Of a stretch of 64,000 nt of DNA, positions 10,153 through 20,432 are shown piece after piece (the first letter of the stretch is position 1; every line of letters starts with the position of its first letter). The stretch comes from Hymenopus coronatus. Its lineage: Eukaryota; Arthropoda; Insecta; Mantodea; Hymenopodidae. The stretch covers positions 111,194,620-111,258,619 of the forward strand of contig CM060900.1 of the NCBI GenBank assembly GCA_030762935.1. Direction: 5' to 3'. The notes under the pieces were generated by a model, which did not search any database, was not told where the DNA came from, and saw nothing but the letters and a program-made list of their open reading frames with translations. Made by a program: the position numbers and the translations under genes.

Positions 10153-12362
10153 ACGTAAACATCTTATTTCGCATACCTCTAAGTCCAGAGTTTTGTATGC
10201 AATTTAAAACAGTTAGCATATAATTGTGGAGCTGATCTAGCCATCTGCCGAAGTAAAACACAACTAAGGCAAACCTTAAGAAGTGGCAATGTGCAAATGT
10301 TCACGCATTGTCTCGCAATGCTTAAGAAAGAAACCCCAAAGAGTAACCTTTGTGCTACTGCACGATACTATGAAAATTCTGTAACACATATGTTTAATAA
10401 TTTATTGTGAAGAAGTTAACGCCGCTATAGCTAGTGTTACAAAGCTTATCTGCTAACATATAGCATCAACACATGGCAGGTTAAGTCCGATCCATCACGT
10501 TGTTTACCATAGGATCGTTCTTATCTGAGATAGAGTATACTCAGTACTTCAATTAGGAATGTCAACGCTTGTCGCACATTGCGCCGTCGTTGCAGGACTC
10601 TGATATTAATGTTTAGACCTTCCGGTTGAAACAGGTACCTGTTTTTATTTGTATAAATTCTTATCCCTCATGCCTTAACTCATAGGAATTTGAACTTAGG
10701 TTTAGGGAATGCGGGGTTTCACACCCACCGTTAGTCACAGAATTATACGAGATTCTTATTACTCGTGACTTAGAGGTGTTCCAATTTAATTTAAAATTGC
10801 TTGACCTTGCTTATTCCGGAGAAAAGCAATACTCGTCTACCCGCAAGTTAAGACTATGTGTATACTGAGGGCAGTTGCAAAACTGATTCCCATAATCGTT
10901 GTAGGTTTCGCTGGGTCCATTCTGGTGCCACGTCTTATGAATTGTACTAAAGTATGCTCGCCATGCAGCGTACTGTGCACTTCGTTCTCTATAATACAGG
11001 TTGTAATCTGTACAAACTACAGGAAAAAGAATAAATCGAACCTGACTAAAAATTGAGGAGAAAAATAGATATGAAAAATAGAAACGTGTAAGTAACTGTG
11101 GTTCTCTTCTATCACGAAAAGGCATATTTTACAAATAAGCATCAAATAAGCAAATAGGTTTCTTACAATATCTTTACGCAGCTGTTATGGCCCAATATTA
11201 TCGGGAGGTCGGTGCCGGATAGTGAAGAGGAAAACAGGGATAAGTAACGCTCTCTCCCATCGTAAACACCAGAAGCCCTATCGTCAGATAACCAGAATCT
11301 CCTGGAACTTTTCCCTTCTAGAATGTTATGGAACTTTTTAACTACTGTACAAGCGAGTGCTTTTGCAAGTGATAAGTAGTTAGCCACGAGACAGTGATTG
11401 GGTTAATGAGTGTCCCTAGTGTGGCTAAAAGTGTTTTAAGCTTGTGACGACTGCTGTGACGTGCAGTGAGCGTTGCTATTGCAGAAAGATTGGAGAAGTC
11501 TTGTGTTTGACTTCCCACGAGTGAACTGTCCGGAAGAAGAGGCTACGTGATAAATATTTCGTTGTACCGTTACACCACGAAGAAAGTGAAGTTACATGGA
11601 AAACCAAGTGAACTGACATTGAGAAATTGTATTAGATCACCTTAGCGAAGTGACAGCGAAGATTTTATAAGGTTCTTTTCCGTTGGCGGTTCCTGAAGGT
11701 TAATCTAAAACAGTTATCGCTTATACATTAACTTTGTGACCAACTTAACAACTATTGAGATTAATTTTTTTCACACCAGAAATACCGTCTTCCGAGAATT
11801 TGGGGGGGGGGTTCGGAGATGAAACAGGTACAACTGAGCATCTCCAGTCTGTATTACATCTGTATTACATGGAAATCAGCCCATATTCGTACGCTATCCA
11901 GGTCCAATAATTTTACAAGCTATTCTGTGATTCGAAATAAATATTATTCGTAAATAATTGTATTTATGCACGACTATGACTAAATGTAGTATTTATACTG
12001 CTGGTAGTTGAACTGTAATGTATCTCATTCAACTGCACCTCTTCTTTAAAATTCAGCTTTCCACCAATCATAAGATCCACATATAACAATCCACCACCAA
12101 CTTTCACTATTCCACGAAGCACTTACCCGCAAATTCATTTCAGCAGTAATAAAATAAACAACCTGCATTTGGAAAAAGCCACTTCTGTTTATATAATTAA
12201 TGTTAATTTAAATAGCATTCAAATACATTCAAATTGTTTTCTCCTATTTCAAATTTTACGTTTTCTAAAGCCATAGCATACCAGGTTGCCCAAGAATTTC
12301 ACGTTATAAGATAACACTTCGTGCTTTTAAAGAATTGTGGAGCTCCACGGGGCATATTGTAT
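10153..12362. other. Unassigned spacer
   Basis: No gene recognised. A G-run at about 11803-11811. The stretch 11160-11750 is somewhat richer in GC than its surroundings, but its frames are short and unfamiliar. Confidence 0.5.
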
Positions 12363-12430
12363 TTGTTATTATTATTATTATTATTATCGTTAATGTTATT
12401 GTTGTTATTATTAATATTATTATAATAATA
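12363..12430. repeat. (TTA)n-type microsatellite
   Basis: Imperfect TTA/TTG/TAA trinucleotide repeats seen directly. Confidence 0.9.
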
Positions 12431-12537
12431 TAAATGTGTATTTCCTGTGAAATTTCAGTACCAAAATTGTGGCTGGACTAGGATATCTTCTCTACCTACT
12501 ACGTACATTGTACTTTCGTGCTAAAGAAGGTAATATC
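12431..12537 (-). repeat. R1 5'-end fragment (copy 4)
   Basis: 'gtgtatttcctgtgaaattt' and 'cagtaccaaaattgtggctg' match the R1 5' region. The terminal palindrome CTTCTCTACCTACTACGTAC...AAAGAAGG follows. Confidence 0.65.
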
Positions 12538-12539
12538 AT

Positions 12540-12615
12540 TTTTCGCATTTATTGCGGAATTGAACCTGGGACATGAGAAGTGTCAGGTCATGCTCTATTA
12601 ACCGCCACAGGAAGC
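12540..12615 (-). repeat. tRNA-like SINE head fragment
   Basis: On the minus strand, 'ccaggttcaattccg' is a good B box, and 'tggcggttaatagagcatga' could be an A-box region. The body is not recognised. Confidence 0.4.
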
Positions 12616-13796
12616 CTAAATGTTCTACAGTATTTTATTGCTACCTATTACATGTTTTTCCTCTTTGTATAAGGTCAATCAACCTTGTTGTAATTTCGGT
12701 CCCTTAATATTGTGACTTTGTCTCTCTTCATTGTCACTTTATTGCTTTCATCTACAACTTGGCCAGTCTTTGAGTCAGTGAAAGGTGGAGATAAGGATGT
12801 GGCCACGCCATGGCTATCGCAAAGTGCCGACACATGTAATAGACCTGGGCATGAGTAATCCTTTTTCTACTTTCCTCTTCCCACTGTCACAAAATCTCTG
12901 ACGGAAATATAGTTCAACTTTCCCTATGACTTCATTTAGTTTACACTGTCAACTTCACTAACGTATACCAGTTCAATTCTCCCAGTCGCTTCACTTTCTT
13001 CGCAACGTAGCGGTGTAATAAAGTACGAACGACATAGCCTCAACTTCGGCCCCCCTCACTTCCTGGAGCGCAGAATACAAGACGTCCTTAATTTCTCGCG
13101 GAAACGACACTCCTGTACGTTACAGCAGACATCACAAACTCACTAGAAGAAAGACGGTTAATGTCGAATCAGAAACGCACTCGCGAACTTAATTACTCAG
13201 GAACCCGCTAGCTTAACTAGCCGGTGGAGATTTCCACAGAACATTTTAGAATGTTCCGAAAGCGGGGAGAATGGAAGCTTCCAGAAAATTCAGGTTAATC
13301 TGTTGGTGCGTTTTCAGTGTTTATGTAATATTTAAACACTTACAATATAAGTACAACACGAACATTTTGGAACATAGTTTCAGTTGTAATCATTCTCTGT
13401 CTGTAATAGAGAATTTTGGAACATAGTTTCAGTTGTAGCCATTCTCTACTTGCGTACTAGAAAGGGTTTTGAGGATTTGCTTGTATGCAATAAAATGTGT
13501 TTCTTCAATGATCACAACTATAATCAAAGAACATAAATGAATATTGACTATCTACATAATTGGAATAATGAGATTACTATTTTTCCTTCCGAATATAGAG
13601 TGACTGACGGCACTGCTGACTGGGGTGGCATTGATCTGCTAACTGTTTACATAACTTTCTCAGCCTTACTCAACAGAAAATACCAAAATTCCCAGCACCA
13701 TTCAAAATTTCTGTATTTTGTCGTGTGCAGGCTAACAATAGTTTAAACCAATGGGTATGAGGCAACTAAAGTCCGGGGTAATGGATCCTTGAGCTC
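12616..13796. other. Unassigned spacer
   Basis: No gene recognised. A local tandem duplication at about 13360-13450 repeats 'ttttggaacatagtttcagt' with a ~50-bp period. Confidence 0.5.
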
Positions 13797-14139
13797 ATAA
13801 ATCAATCAGTCAATCAATCAATATCCCATCATTCCTAGTTGGAACATAGGGCTCTCAGAAAACTCCTCCATCTGACTCTGTTCTTGAACAGCTCTCTGAT
13901 CTCACTGCATGGGGGAATCCGTTTGACTTAATGCGAGTACCGTTCGCTTCCATGTTATCCTGGGTCTGCCAATTTCTCTGCTGCCCTGCAGATTTCAATG
14001 CAGTGCGTTCTTGGTGGAATTTTGTGGAGGTCGGCGAAGTGCATGTCCCAGCCATCCCCACTTCCTCTGTGGAATTTCAAGTTCAACTGGCTTTTGTTTA
14101 TTTTTTAACAATAAGTTTTCATTGAAGATCTGGCCGGCC
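13797..14139 (-). mobile_element. Non-LTR retrotransposon (LINE) 3' end, downstream half
   Basis: Minus-strand translation gives GQIFNENLLLKNKQKPVELE and then QRKWGWLGHALRRPP, with GRPRITWKRT and a frameshifted NRVRWRSFLRALCS. This is the usual post-RT C-terminal tail (KW.W.GH.LR, GRPR.TWRR, D..RWR) of insect LINE ORF2 proteins. The element ends in a (TTGA)n tail, seen on the plus strand as tcaatcaatcaat near 13799-13823. It has stops and frameshifts and is dead. It continues at 15045-15410; the R1 copy 14148-15036 separates the halves. Confidence 0.75.
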
Positions 14140-14147
14140 ACTATATT

Positions 14148-15036
14148 ACTTTCTCTAGCTCGTATTCACAATGTACATATTGGATAGGCAAGGTACTGTA
14201 TTCCACCCAAAAATTCAATGTTGAGATTGTTTGAAGTCCCATGAGTACGAAAAAAAATTGGAAAAGGTCCGTCTGTGTGAGTACCTGTGGACAGCAGAGC
14301 TCAAAAGCGAAAAGGTCGTTAAATACCTAACTGTGTATTTATCTTGAGTATCTTCAAAGAATGCGACATGAAGATTATCAAGAAAATCTCCTCCTCTAAA
14401 AACTATTCTTCACTTGGAAATTTTTTTTACAATTTTGTTGTTCTCAAAAAAGGCTGTAACGATTTTAATGAAAGTACCGCATATTAAAGATATTTAATTT
14501 AAAAATAAAATGCATATTTTTAATTTTCTGGCGGCAATTTACTCTGAAGAACTCTTTATTCTGGATGAGTTTTGCAGAATTTTGCATAATGGATAAAACC
14601 TAAGAGATAGGCAAAACCAAACTACACAAAAAATGTAGATTTCATTAAAACACATAATAATCTATGTCGTATACATTTTTATGTAGAGATAACTGTTTAT
14701 GAGATATTCTTTGTTATTGGTTTCAGTTTTAAAGTATTCAAACTTTTCTCAAACCGAAAGTGACGTTTCGTTTAATCTCTCTTGTTTTAGTATACAGACC
14801 ATGCAAAACGAACTTCAGTTGTTTCACATAGGACCAGCTTTTAAAAGATTTGATTTTCGATTTAGCCTAGTGTATTCCCTTATGTCCCTTCTACTTACTA
14901 GGAAGCAAATAATAAGACAATTTCTGCTAATGCTAACCTTGATTAGCATATCGTAGATAAATGAATAATCTTTTATAGGGAAAGTTGTTTAACACCTAGA
15001 GAAAGGCATGTGAGTGGAACACTTCAGAGTTTCTAA
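14148..15036 (+). repeat. R1 repeat copy 5, inserted in the LINE (best-bounded copy)
   Basis: This R1 copy starts ACTTTCTCTAGC and ends near 'ggaacacttcagagttt'. It interrupts the minus-strand LINE. The flanking octamers ACTATATT (14140-14147) and AGTATGTT (15037-15044) match at 6 of 8 and look like a decayed 8-bp target duplication. Joining the LINE across R1 with one octamer keeps its frame. Internal blocks: 'acagcagagctcaaaagcga', 'ttctcaaaaaaggctgtaac', 'attctttgttattggtttca', 'cttgattagcatatcgtaga'. No conserved ORF. Confidence 0.8.
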
Positions 15037-15044
15037 AGTATGTT

Positions 15045-15410
15045 TCGTAAACATCTATTAATGAAAACTTGTAGTTGATTGAATCGTTATTCATTTTTCT
15101 GGTTTCACAGTCATGTAAAAGCAAGGAGTTTACGTTCGTGTTACAAAATTCTCTATTTAATATTTATTGTATAAGCAGCACTGTTCCATAAACGCTTTAG
15201 CAGCCCAAAGGCATATTTTGCCTTCTTTATTCTTACTCTCATATCACTATCTGTGCCACCTTGCTGGGAGACTATACTGCCTAAATATGAAAATTGTTTC
15301 TCACTTTCAATTGTTACATTACTTATCGTTAGTGGATTATCTTGCAGAGATCCTATGCTCAATTCTTTAGTTTTATTAATTTCTAGAGCTCATAGAAGCG
15401 TTAACACTGT
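15045..15410 (-). mobile_element. LINE reverse-transcriptase C-terminal region, upstream half
   Basis: Minus-strand translation from about 15400 reads ALEINKTKEL, then QFSYLGSIVSQQGGTDSDM, RVRIKKAKYAFGLLKRLWNS and AAYTINIK. This is the diagnostic F.YLGS...GG..D...RI.KA..AF..L...W block after the RT fingers/palm domain. The next part, CET.KMN and FINRCLRNIL, is in shifted frames down to about 15046. With 13797-14139 it forms one 5'-truncated LINE copy. Confidence 0.8.
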
Positions 15411-15671
15411 ACCCCAATTGGAACTTTTAGGATTTAGTCGCCAAATCTGATTCCAACATGATGAGCATTCTGCACATTTCCTTTGTACACAAATTCATGT
15501 GGTTTATCTTGCTGCATGTTCACGGCAAAATAATATTCGATTTTAGTGGCATCTCTGAAATTTCAATTACTGATGTTCGGAATGTGTTTGATTCCAGCAG
15601 AGTAATTCTAACAAGGATTAATTAATTACCGGACGGTAGCGCGAGGTTTTTCTTCAAATCTCATTTACAAC

Positions 15672-16175
15672 GTTGGATAGGTAGAGTCGGATCGAAAAAT
15701 TCAATACTATAGCGTGATTTGAACCACAAATCTCCCGGCGTCTAGTCGGTTGTTCTAACCACTGAGCTACCATGGCAATATACCGGCACGATATTAAATT
15801 CCTCATGTGTTTCCCGGTAAACCCATAGTGATGTCAAAGTATTTTGAGATAACATACCCCAATGGCGACTTACAATGTCGTTAGTATTCTAAGTCCCGGA
15901 ATTCATGGTTTAGTCAAGTATTACGACAATTAGTGTTAATTTAATTACTTTTTCACACAAGCCGTGTGTAGGACAGGAGTTGGATAGGTATAGTCAGACT
16001 AAATTTAATGGAATTTAATGCCGTGCCGGCATATTGTCATGGTAGCTCAGTGGTTAGAACAACCGGCTAGAGACAGGAGATCCGTGGTTCAAATCCGGCT
16101 ACGACATTTACTTTTTCGGCCTGATTCTGCCTATCCAACTCCTGTTCTTCACACGGCTTATATGAAAAAACAATT
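15672..16175. mobile_element. Family D tRNA-like units in inverted (head-to-head) arrangement
   Basis: Two tRNA-like modules: minus strand about 15705-15776 and plus strand 16036-16105. The plus module has A-box TAGCTCAGTGG, B-box GGTTCAAATCC, and acceptor arms GTCATGG/CTACGAC pairing at 6 of 7 positions, counting one G-T. The shared tail is 'ctgcctatccaactcctgtt' and the spacer contains 'ttcccggtaaaccc' and 'ccccaatggcgacttacaat'. These belong to the ~310-bp D unit seen again at 21.7-22.1 kb and 24.3-25.4 kb. Confidence 0.7.
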
Positions 16176-16393
16176 AAATTATTATTTACAATGATTTTCC
16201 TCCACACTATGACCATCCCACGACTGCCAGCGCGTCGGTCAGCACAGGTTACACTCCGCCGAAATAGTTTTAATATCCCCGTAACCACTTCACATATCTG
16301 TAATTACAATCACGGTTATAATAAACACATACCTTCTCATAAGAGATGTTGGAAATGTTGTCCTCCACTGTCCACAGATTTTGGTGTTTTTGT

Positions 16394-16521
16394 GGACGCT
16401 GCTTTTCTCAGCGTCCTATTGGGCGTGAAAGGTTATTTAATTTTGCTCAGAAGCCTCTTTATCAAACCTGAGGTTCTCTTACATGCCGTAAATCTACGAC
16501 ACGGAAACAACTGCTTTATTT
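16394..16521 (-). mobile_element. SINE family C, partial
   Basis: Reverse-complement C body: 'ggcgtgaaaggttatttaat', 'cagaagcctctttatcaaac', 'gccgtaaatctacgacacgg'. The tRNA head and tail are missing. Confidence 0.65.
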
Positions 16522-16525
16522 CTGT

Positions 16526-17329
16526 TTTTAGGACGACTGGTATCGAGAGGTCAATATCCAAAACTGAGAAAATTTTTCGTCTGACGTATTCTTTTATTTG
16601 TGCCAATGTTTGTTGCATGTATTTTATGTTTCATATTATCCTCAGAGTAAGTAAATTTCTGAGATTTAATTTTGTAATATTCCAACGATATAGTAACTGA
16701 CTCACGCTTACTATTCTTCTCATTGTTCCACATATGTGGCAATGTTTCTCCCAATAGACACTGGAACACAGAGAAATCTGATTTTACACGAGATTCTCTT
16801 GCGAAAAATGCTGTGTAGGATGCATTAGTTTTTTTAACAAACAATAAATGCAATGAGATTTAGGCATATCATACTCAGATCGATGTTGAATCTTAGTCTG
16901 GATGCTTCCAACAAGACTTCTACGCACATACTACTGATTAGATATTAAATCTAATTCAGAAAGTGTTTGAAAATACGGTAATTAATTAGTAAAGAAGTAT
17001 GACGCTCGAGTGACCGGTGATTGCGCCCGTGAACAGTTTTTTACGTCACTTGCATTTCTGGAGGACGTTCTGGGTCATTCGTCAGTTGAGTTCCTGGATT
17101 TCTTGGTTCATACCTCTGAAAGATTTGAATCGTTAGTCCCAGTATTTTCAATTCCTAGCAGAAACATCATTTTGCTTCACGATTTGCAGACTTAAGACTA
17201 TCTGAAACATTTTTAGTTTAAACTCTTTAAATGGATAACATTTTGTTATTTATTGTTAGATTGACGAGGGATGTGTATGGTTGAAATATTACAGGAAGGT
17301 TAAAAGTGTTGTTTGCGACATTTTCAATG
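16526..17329. other. Unassigned spacer
   Basis: No convincing gene or repeat. The open frames spanning 16191-16853 mix SINE C with spacer. Confidence 0.5.
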
Positions 17330-17332
17330 TTA

Positions 17333-17600
17333 ATTGTTGGCAGTGTCATTATTAAAATCATGGCTTATATATTTGCTGTAAAGTAATTGTATGATTGGGA
17401 TAAAATTTCCTTTGTCCCTTCTTGCCTGTTTAAATATCAGAGCTTTGTTAGTACGTAGTTGTAAGTGTGTCTCGCTTTGAATTTTTTTCAAAACCTCTAT
17501 AAAATGATAAAAGTTGGAATAAACAGTATAAAAGGTATTATTAAGTTTTGAATGAAATAACTCGCAGCCATTAATTAGTATTTGCCGCAAATTCTACCTA
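17333..17600 (-). pseudogene. MULE transposase relic, C-terminal part
   Basis: Minus-strand frame containing CELFHSKLNNTFYTVYSNFY and HFIEVLKKIQSETHLQLRT. This resembles the post-catalytic C-terminal segment (FH..LN..F...H..F..F...L...Q) of animal Mutator-like transposases and their domesticated relatives. It lines up in strand and order with the MULE and FLYWCH pieces at 18614-18823 and 19106-19321. Upstream it is cut by MITE M1. Read as the end of one dead element. Confidence 0.6.
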
Positions 17601-17629
17601 CAATGTTGAAGGAAATGTGGAGTCCTGAG

Positions 17630-17870
17630 TATAACCAGATGGACCAATTGTCCCGTATTAGACTTGTGCAGACATATCTTTGTGCGTTAAAAGAGTTGCA
17701 GAACTCAACGAGGCTGTTTCAAGCTAAGACTGGTAAGTGGAGAACTGGCTGAGCAACTTCGTTTTATACTTCTTGCTTATAGCGGATACGGTGAGGCGGT
17801 TCGCGCTCATTAAGAGAGGTAAAACTTCTTGGTAGTTCCCCACTGGCCGATTTTAATATAATCCAAAAAA
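17630..17870. mobile_element. M1 MITE copy 2 (one arm truncated), inside the MULE relic
   Basis: 'gcgttaaaagagttgcagaa' and 'ctcaacgaggctgtttcaag' match M1 copy 1. The outer arm starts 'ataaccagatgg'. The opposite arm shows only its inner part ('ttccccactggcc'), so about 80 bp of the far end is missing. Confidence 0.65.
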
Positions 17871-18068
17871 TGTTCAACATGGTGGTCTTCTGACTGAGGA
17901 GGCATTAAGTTGTCTGCGAGTTCGTTGTGTGTAAATGTAAGGTCCAGAATGGGCAAACCAAAAACAATTTCACTACTGTCCAACTTCGGAATTATTTGAG
18001 CGGTATTCGTTCACAATTCCGAGACTGTATTTTACACCACTGGCAATGTCCAAGATGAAAACTATCCA
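17871..18068 (-). pseudogene. MULE transposase relic, middle part
   Basis: Minus-strand frames give HLGHCQWCKIQ in one frame and IVNEYRSNNSEVG in another. They resemble the CHFH...W.K.Q..GL...Y.....E motif that follows the MULE catalytic core. Frameshifts and stops make this clearly a pseudogene. It lies between the SINE E insertion and M1. Confidence 0.5.
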
Positions 18069-18076
18069 TTTTTGTT

Positions 18077-18598
18077 ACCGAACCAGATAGCTAAGCGTTG
18101 CGTCTAGGGCTGGCATATGGGAGGCCATGGGATCGTTCCCTGCGGCCGACCTCTCTTGCCCACAACTTCTTCGGGGATTTTCCTGAGTCACTAGCTGTAT
18201 GCTGGGGAGTATTCTTCATTCCCTCGAACTTCCTGTCCTTTCATTTCATCCCAACCGTTCTCTTTCTGGGTTAAACGTGTAGACAGGTCTGCGGTAGAGG
18301 CAATTTTGTGAAGATGACTCGCTCTGGAAGCACAGGTCTCGGCGACGGGATGGCGTTAGTGGTTGTCTCCGGACTCAGGTGATCTATCCAGGACTGAGCC
18401 ATGGGCTCCTGGCGCTCCCCATATCGAGGTGAAGAACTGCTTTTGAACTGTTAGGGACCCTCAACGACGGTACTCTCCCTGTCAGAATGTAGGCCGCCCT
18501 CTGAAGTTACACTTATCTCATTCTTTCTCCAGGGATCTGAAGTACAATGAGCCCATGGCTGCAGTGTGGAATACCCCTCAGTGACGTACACATACTCC
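18077..18598 (+). mobile_element. SINE family E copy 1, inserted in the MULE relic
   Basis: It begins 'accgaaccagatagctaagc' and carries 'gggctggcatatgggaggcc', 'cggggattttcctgagtcac', 'gacgggatggcgttagtggt' and, near the 3' end, 'ggctgcagtgtggaataccc'. It matches the copies at 57.8 and 59.4 kb over about 500 bp. TTTTTGTT occurs immediately on both sides (18069-18076 and 18599-18606): a perfect 8-bp direct repeat that fits a target-site duplication. Confidence 0.75.
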
Positions 18599-18613
18599 TT
18601 TTTGTTTCAGACC

Positions 18614-18823
18614 TTAGAAGAATTGTATTTGGTGCAATATGAATAGGTACACTCGCGAGGAAGAATTCTCTGAGTCAACTTTACCACAAGCACTGCTTAT
18701 ATATTTCAAAGCTTCCTCGTAGGTCCTCCTCATTTTTTCGGAAAGTAGAAGCACAATGAGGGGTGTATATACATTCCTGAACACACTATGTACGATTAAT
18801 AATTGGTGGAAAAGTTTGGACAT
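18614..18823 (-). pseudogene. MULE transposase relic, catalytic-domain N-terminal part
   Basis: Minus-strand frame with KLFHQLLIVHSVFRNVYTPL and IVLLLSEKMRRTYEEALKYI. This matches the Q.Y.IH....N...PL...LL..K....Y...L..I pattern of the MULE domain just after its first catalytic Asp. The remaining frame is cut off by SINE E at 18598. Confidence 0.65.
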
Positions 18824-19105
18824 ATTTTAAAACCCCAGATATGTATATCTTTTCCATACGACAAATAATCACTAGATTATATCCGTGAAAAATACTACTA
18901 TGTTGTTTTCATTACATAATAATTTGGCTTTATTTGTAGTTATCAATAAAAAACCATTTGCGATGGCCGTGCACGTTTAATACTTTGTCTTCTTAATGTT
19001 GCATCACTACTCTTCAAAGTTACTGAGACACGGTTTTTGAGCTCAGTATACAGTAATTTAATTGGCCTCTCACTTCAATTTTCAATAGCTTTCTTTTTAA
19101 GCTTA
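18824..19105 (-). pseudogene. Linker between FLYWCH and MULE domains
   Basis: A minus-strand frame reads LKKKAIENxSERPIKLLYTE, then LKNRVSVT and LRRQSIKRARP, with one in-frame TGA at x. K.KA...SERP..L..E followed by R..RR..ARP is the linker expected between an FLYWCH finger and a MULE domain in insect proteins of this type. Inferred from order and motif. Confidence 0.5.
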
Positions 19106-19321
19106 TTATTTACTTTTTTTTTGTATATTAACATTTAGTTTGTTGTGGTTATGTTCTTGGTTCATTTTAACGATTTCCTTTTTAACGTTTACCTTTATGA
19201 AACGCTTACAAGATTTCATGCAACACGCCCAAAGGGAAGTATTGTTCTGCAGATTCTTGTGATGTCTAAATTTGTAACGACCACTCACAAATAAAGCTTT
19301 CTCTTCTCTCTTGTCATCCAC
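19106..19321 (-). pseudogene. FLYWCH zinc-finger domain, N-terminal part of the MULE relic
   Basis: The 71-aa frame contains FVSGRYKFRHHKNLQNNTSL followed by WACCMKSCKRF and EHNHN. FLYWCH fingers bind one zinc with a Cys-Cys-His-His set inside a F..G..Y......W.C....C.........H.H framework; those residues are present. FLYWCH is a DNA-binding module found on MULE transposases and on host proteins. The MULE pieces downstream on the same strand, with a stop and frameshifts between, favour a dead transposon. An intact host exon is the alternative for this piece alone. Confidence 0.7.
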
Positions 19322-19439
19322 TCATGGTTCGCACGCAACTGCGAATGAGAACTATATGTATGTCCAGTTTGACCGTTACACTGTATATGGCGTAGCTGAA
19401 AGCGTGCCAAACAGTGCTTGGTTGCCTTGTCGTAGAGCA

Positions 19440-19680
19440 TGTTTTATAGTGCTTGGCTGTGTCATATCAAAGGGCCTGAATCTGCTTAATTTATTTTTTC
19501 TTATTCCTCTTTTTTCCTTCATTGTCCAATTTCCTACATTTCCTTTATTAACTTATTTATTTTACCATTTTCATTTCACACACACATACACATTTACAAA
19601 CAAAAACACCCGTAGCCAAAGTAGGACTCGAACCCATGATCCCTGCGCCACGAAGTACCAAAGCCAGGCACTTTAGTGAG
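19440..19680 (-). mobile_element. SINE family B copy 3
   Basis: Minus strand: head 'cttcgtggcgcagggatcat', B-box GGGTTCGAGTCC, linker 'gggtgtttttgtttgtaaat' and body 'aaatgtaggaaattggacaa'. The terminal stem-loop seen in copies 1 and 2 is eroded here. Confidence 0.65.
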
Positions 19681-19914
19681 CGGTATGTTTGAGGTCCTAA
19701 GCAGACACTGTCTGTACAGAATCTTAAAAACTTTTTTCCAAGAAGTAAGACTTTGCTTACCTATTCCACTCCACTCCCCCGATGTAAAGCCATTTGTGAG
19801 TACAATATATTCACCCGTTTTGCAGATTTCTGAGGCAGGTTTAAGAAGAGGTGAGGTTGGACCGGAGGTTACCTTAGTTTAAAGAGTCGACAGACCGCGG
19901 GATAGGGAAGTGAT

Positions 19915-20130
19915 TTTAAGAATCTGTAGAAACTGTAGCTATGGACGCAACTGACGTATTTTTTTTTAAACCCTGCACCCAACTAATGCGTATATCTTAA
20001 TAGCCGTAGATGCAACTGACGAACTGCTTTTTAAAACCCCAGACCCAATTAATGTATACATCTTAGAAACCTTAGACGCAACTGAGATATTGTTTTTTCG
20101 TAAGCATGTTTACGTAGACGCAACTAATCC
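19915..20130. repeat. Degenerate tandem repeat, ~70-bp unit
   Basis: Successive units share 'gacgcaactgacgta' / 'gatgcaactgacgaa' / 'gacgcaactgagata' and 'cccaactaatgcgtatatct' / 'cccaattaatgtatacatct', about three copies. Confidence 0.75.
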
Positions 20131-20227
20131 CGTGATTTAACTGTTTGTAATTTTTATCTATGGGGGACCTGTAAAATAAGGTGTAGGTATGAAAAAAATA
20201 GCATACATTGGAAGAACTACAAGAAAG

Positions 20228-20432
20228 CATCAGTCCGGGCATAAAATAGCTCATGGCTTCCTTCCGAAGGGAAGTAAAGTTTGTTGACCCGTGTTGTAGA
20301 TTTATTGCACGTAAAAGAACCTCAAGCCTGTTAATATAGTTTCTAACCAACGTTTTCGGTCTTTCATGCCCAACATGTAATGGGACGCGAAGAACCATAA
20401 TAGTTAAAGAGCGTCCATAAATATAACTCACG
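20228..20432 (+). mobile_element. SINE family C, 5'-truncated
   Basis: 'tggcttccttccgaagggaa', 'cctcaagcctgttaatatag' and 'gttaaagagcgtccataaat' are the C body and tail. The tRNA head is absent. Confidence 0.7.

Noticed and set aside
16191..16700. 169-aa plus-strand open frame
   Set aside because: It runs through a reverse-strand SINE C and random spacer; no recognisable motif.
19106..19321. FLYWCH piece as an independent host gene
   Set aside because: Linker and MULE fragments follow on the same strand in the expected order with stops, so a dead element explains it better.
19915..20130. CRISPR-like array
   Set aside because: Eukaryotic context; units are diverged tandem copies without constant repeats and unique spacers.
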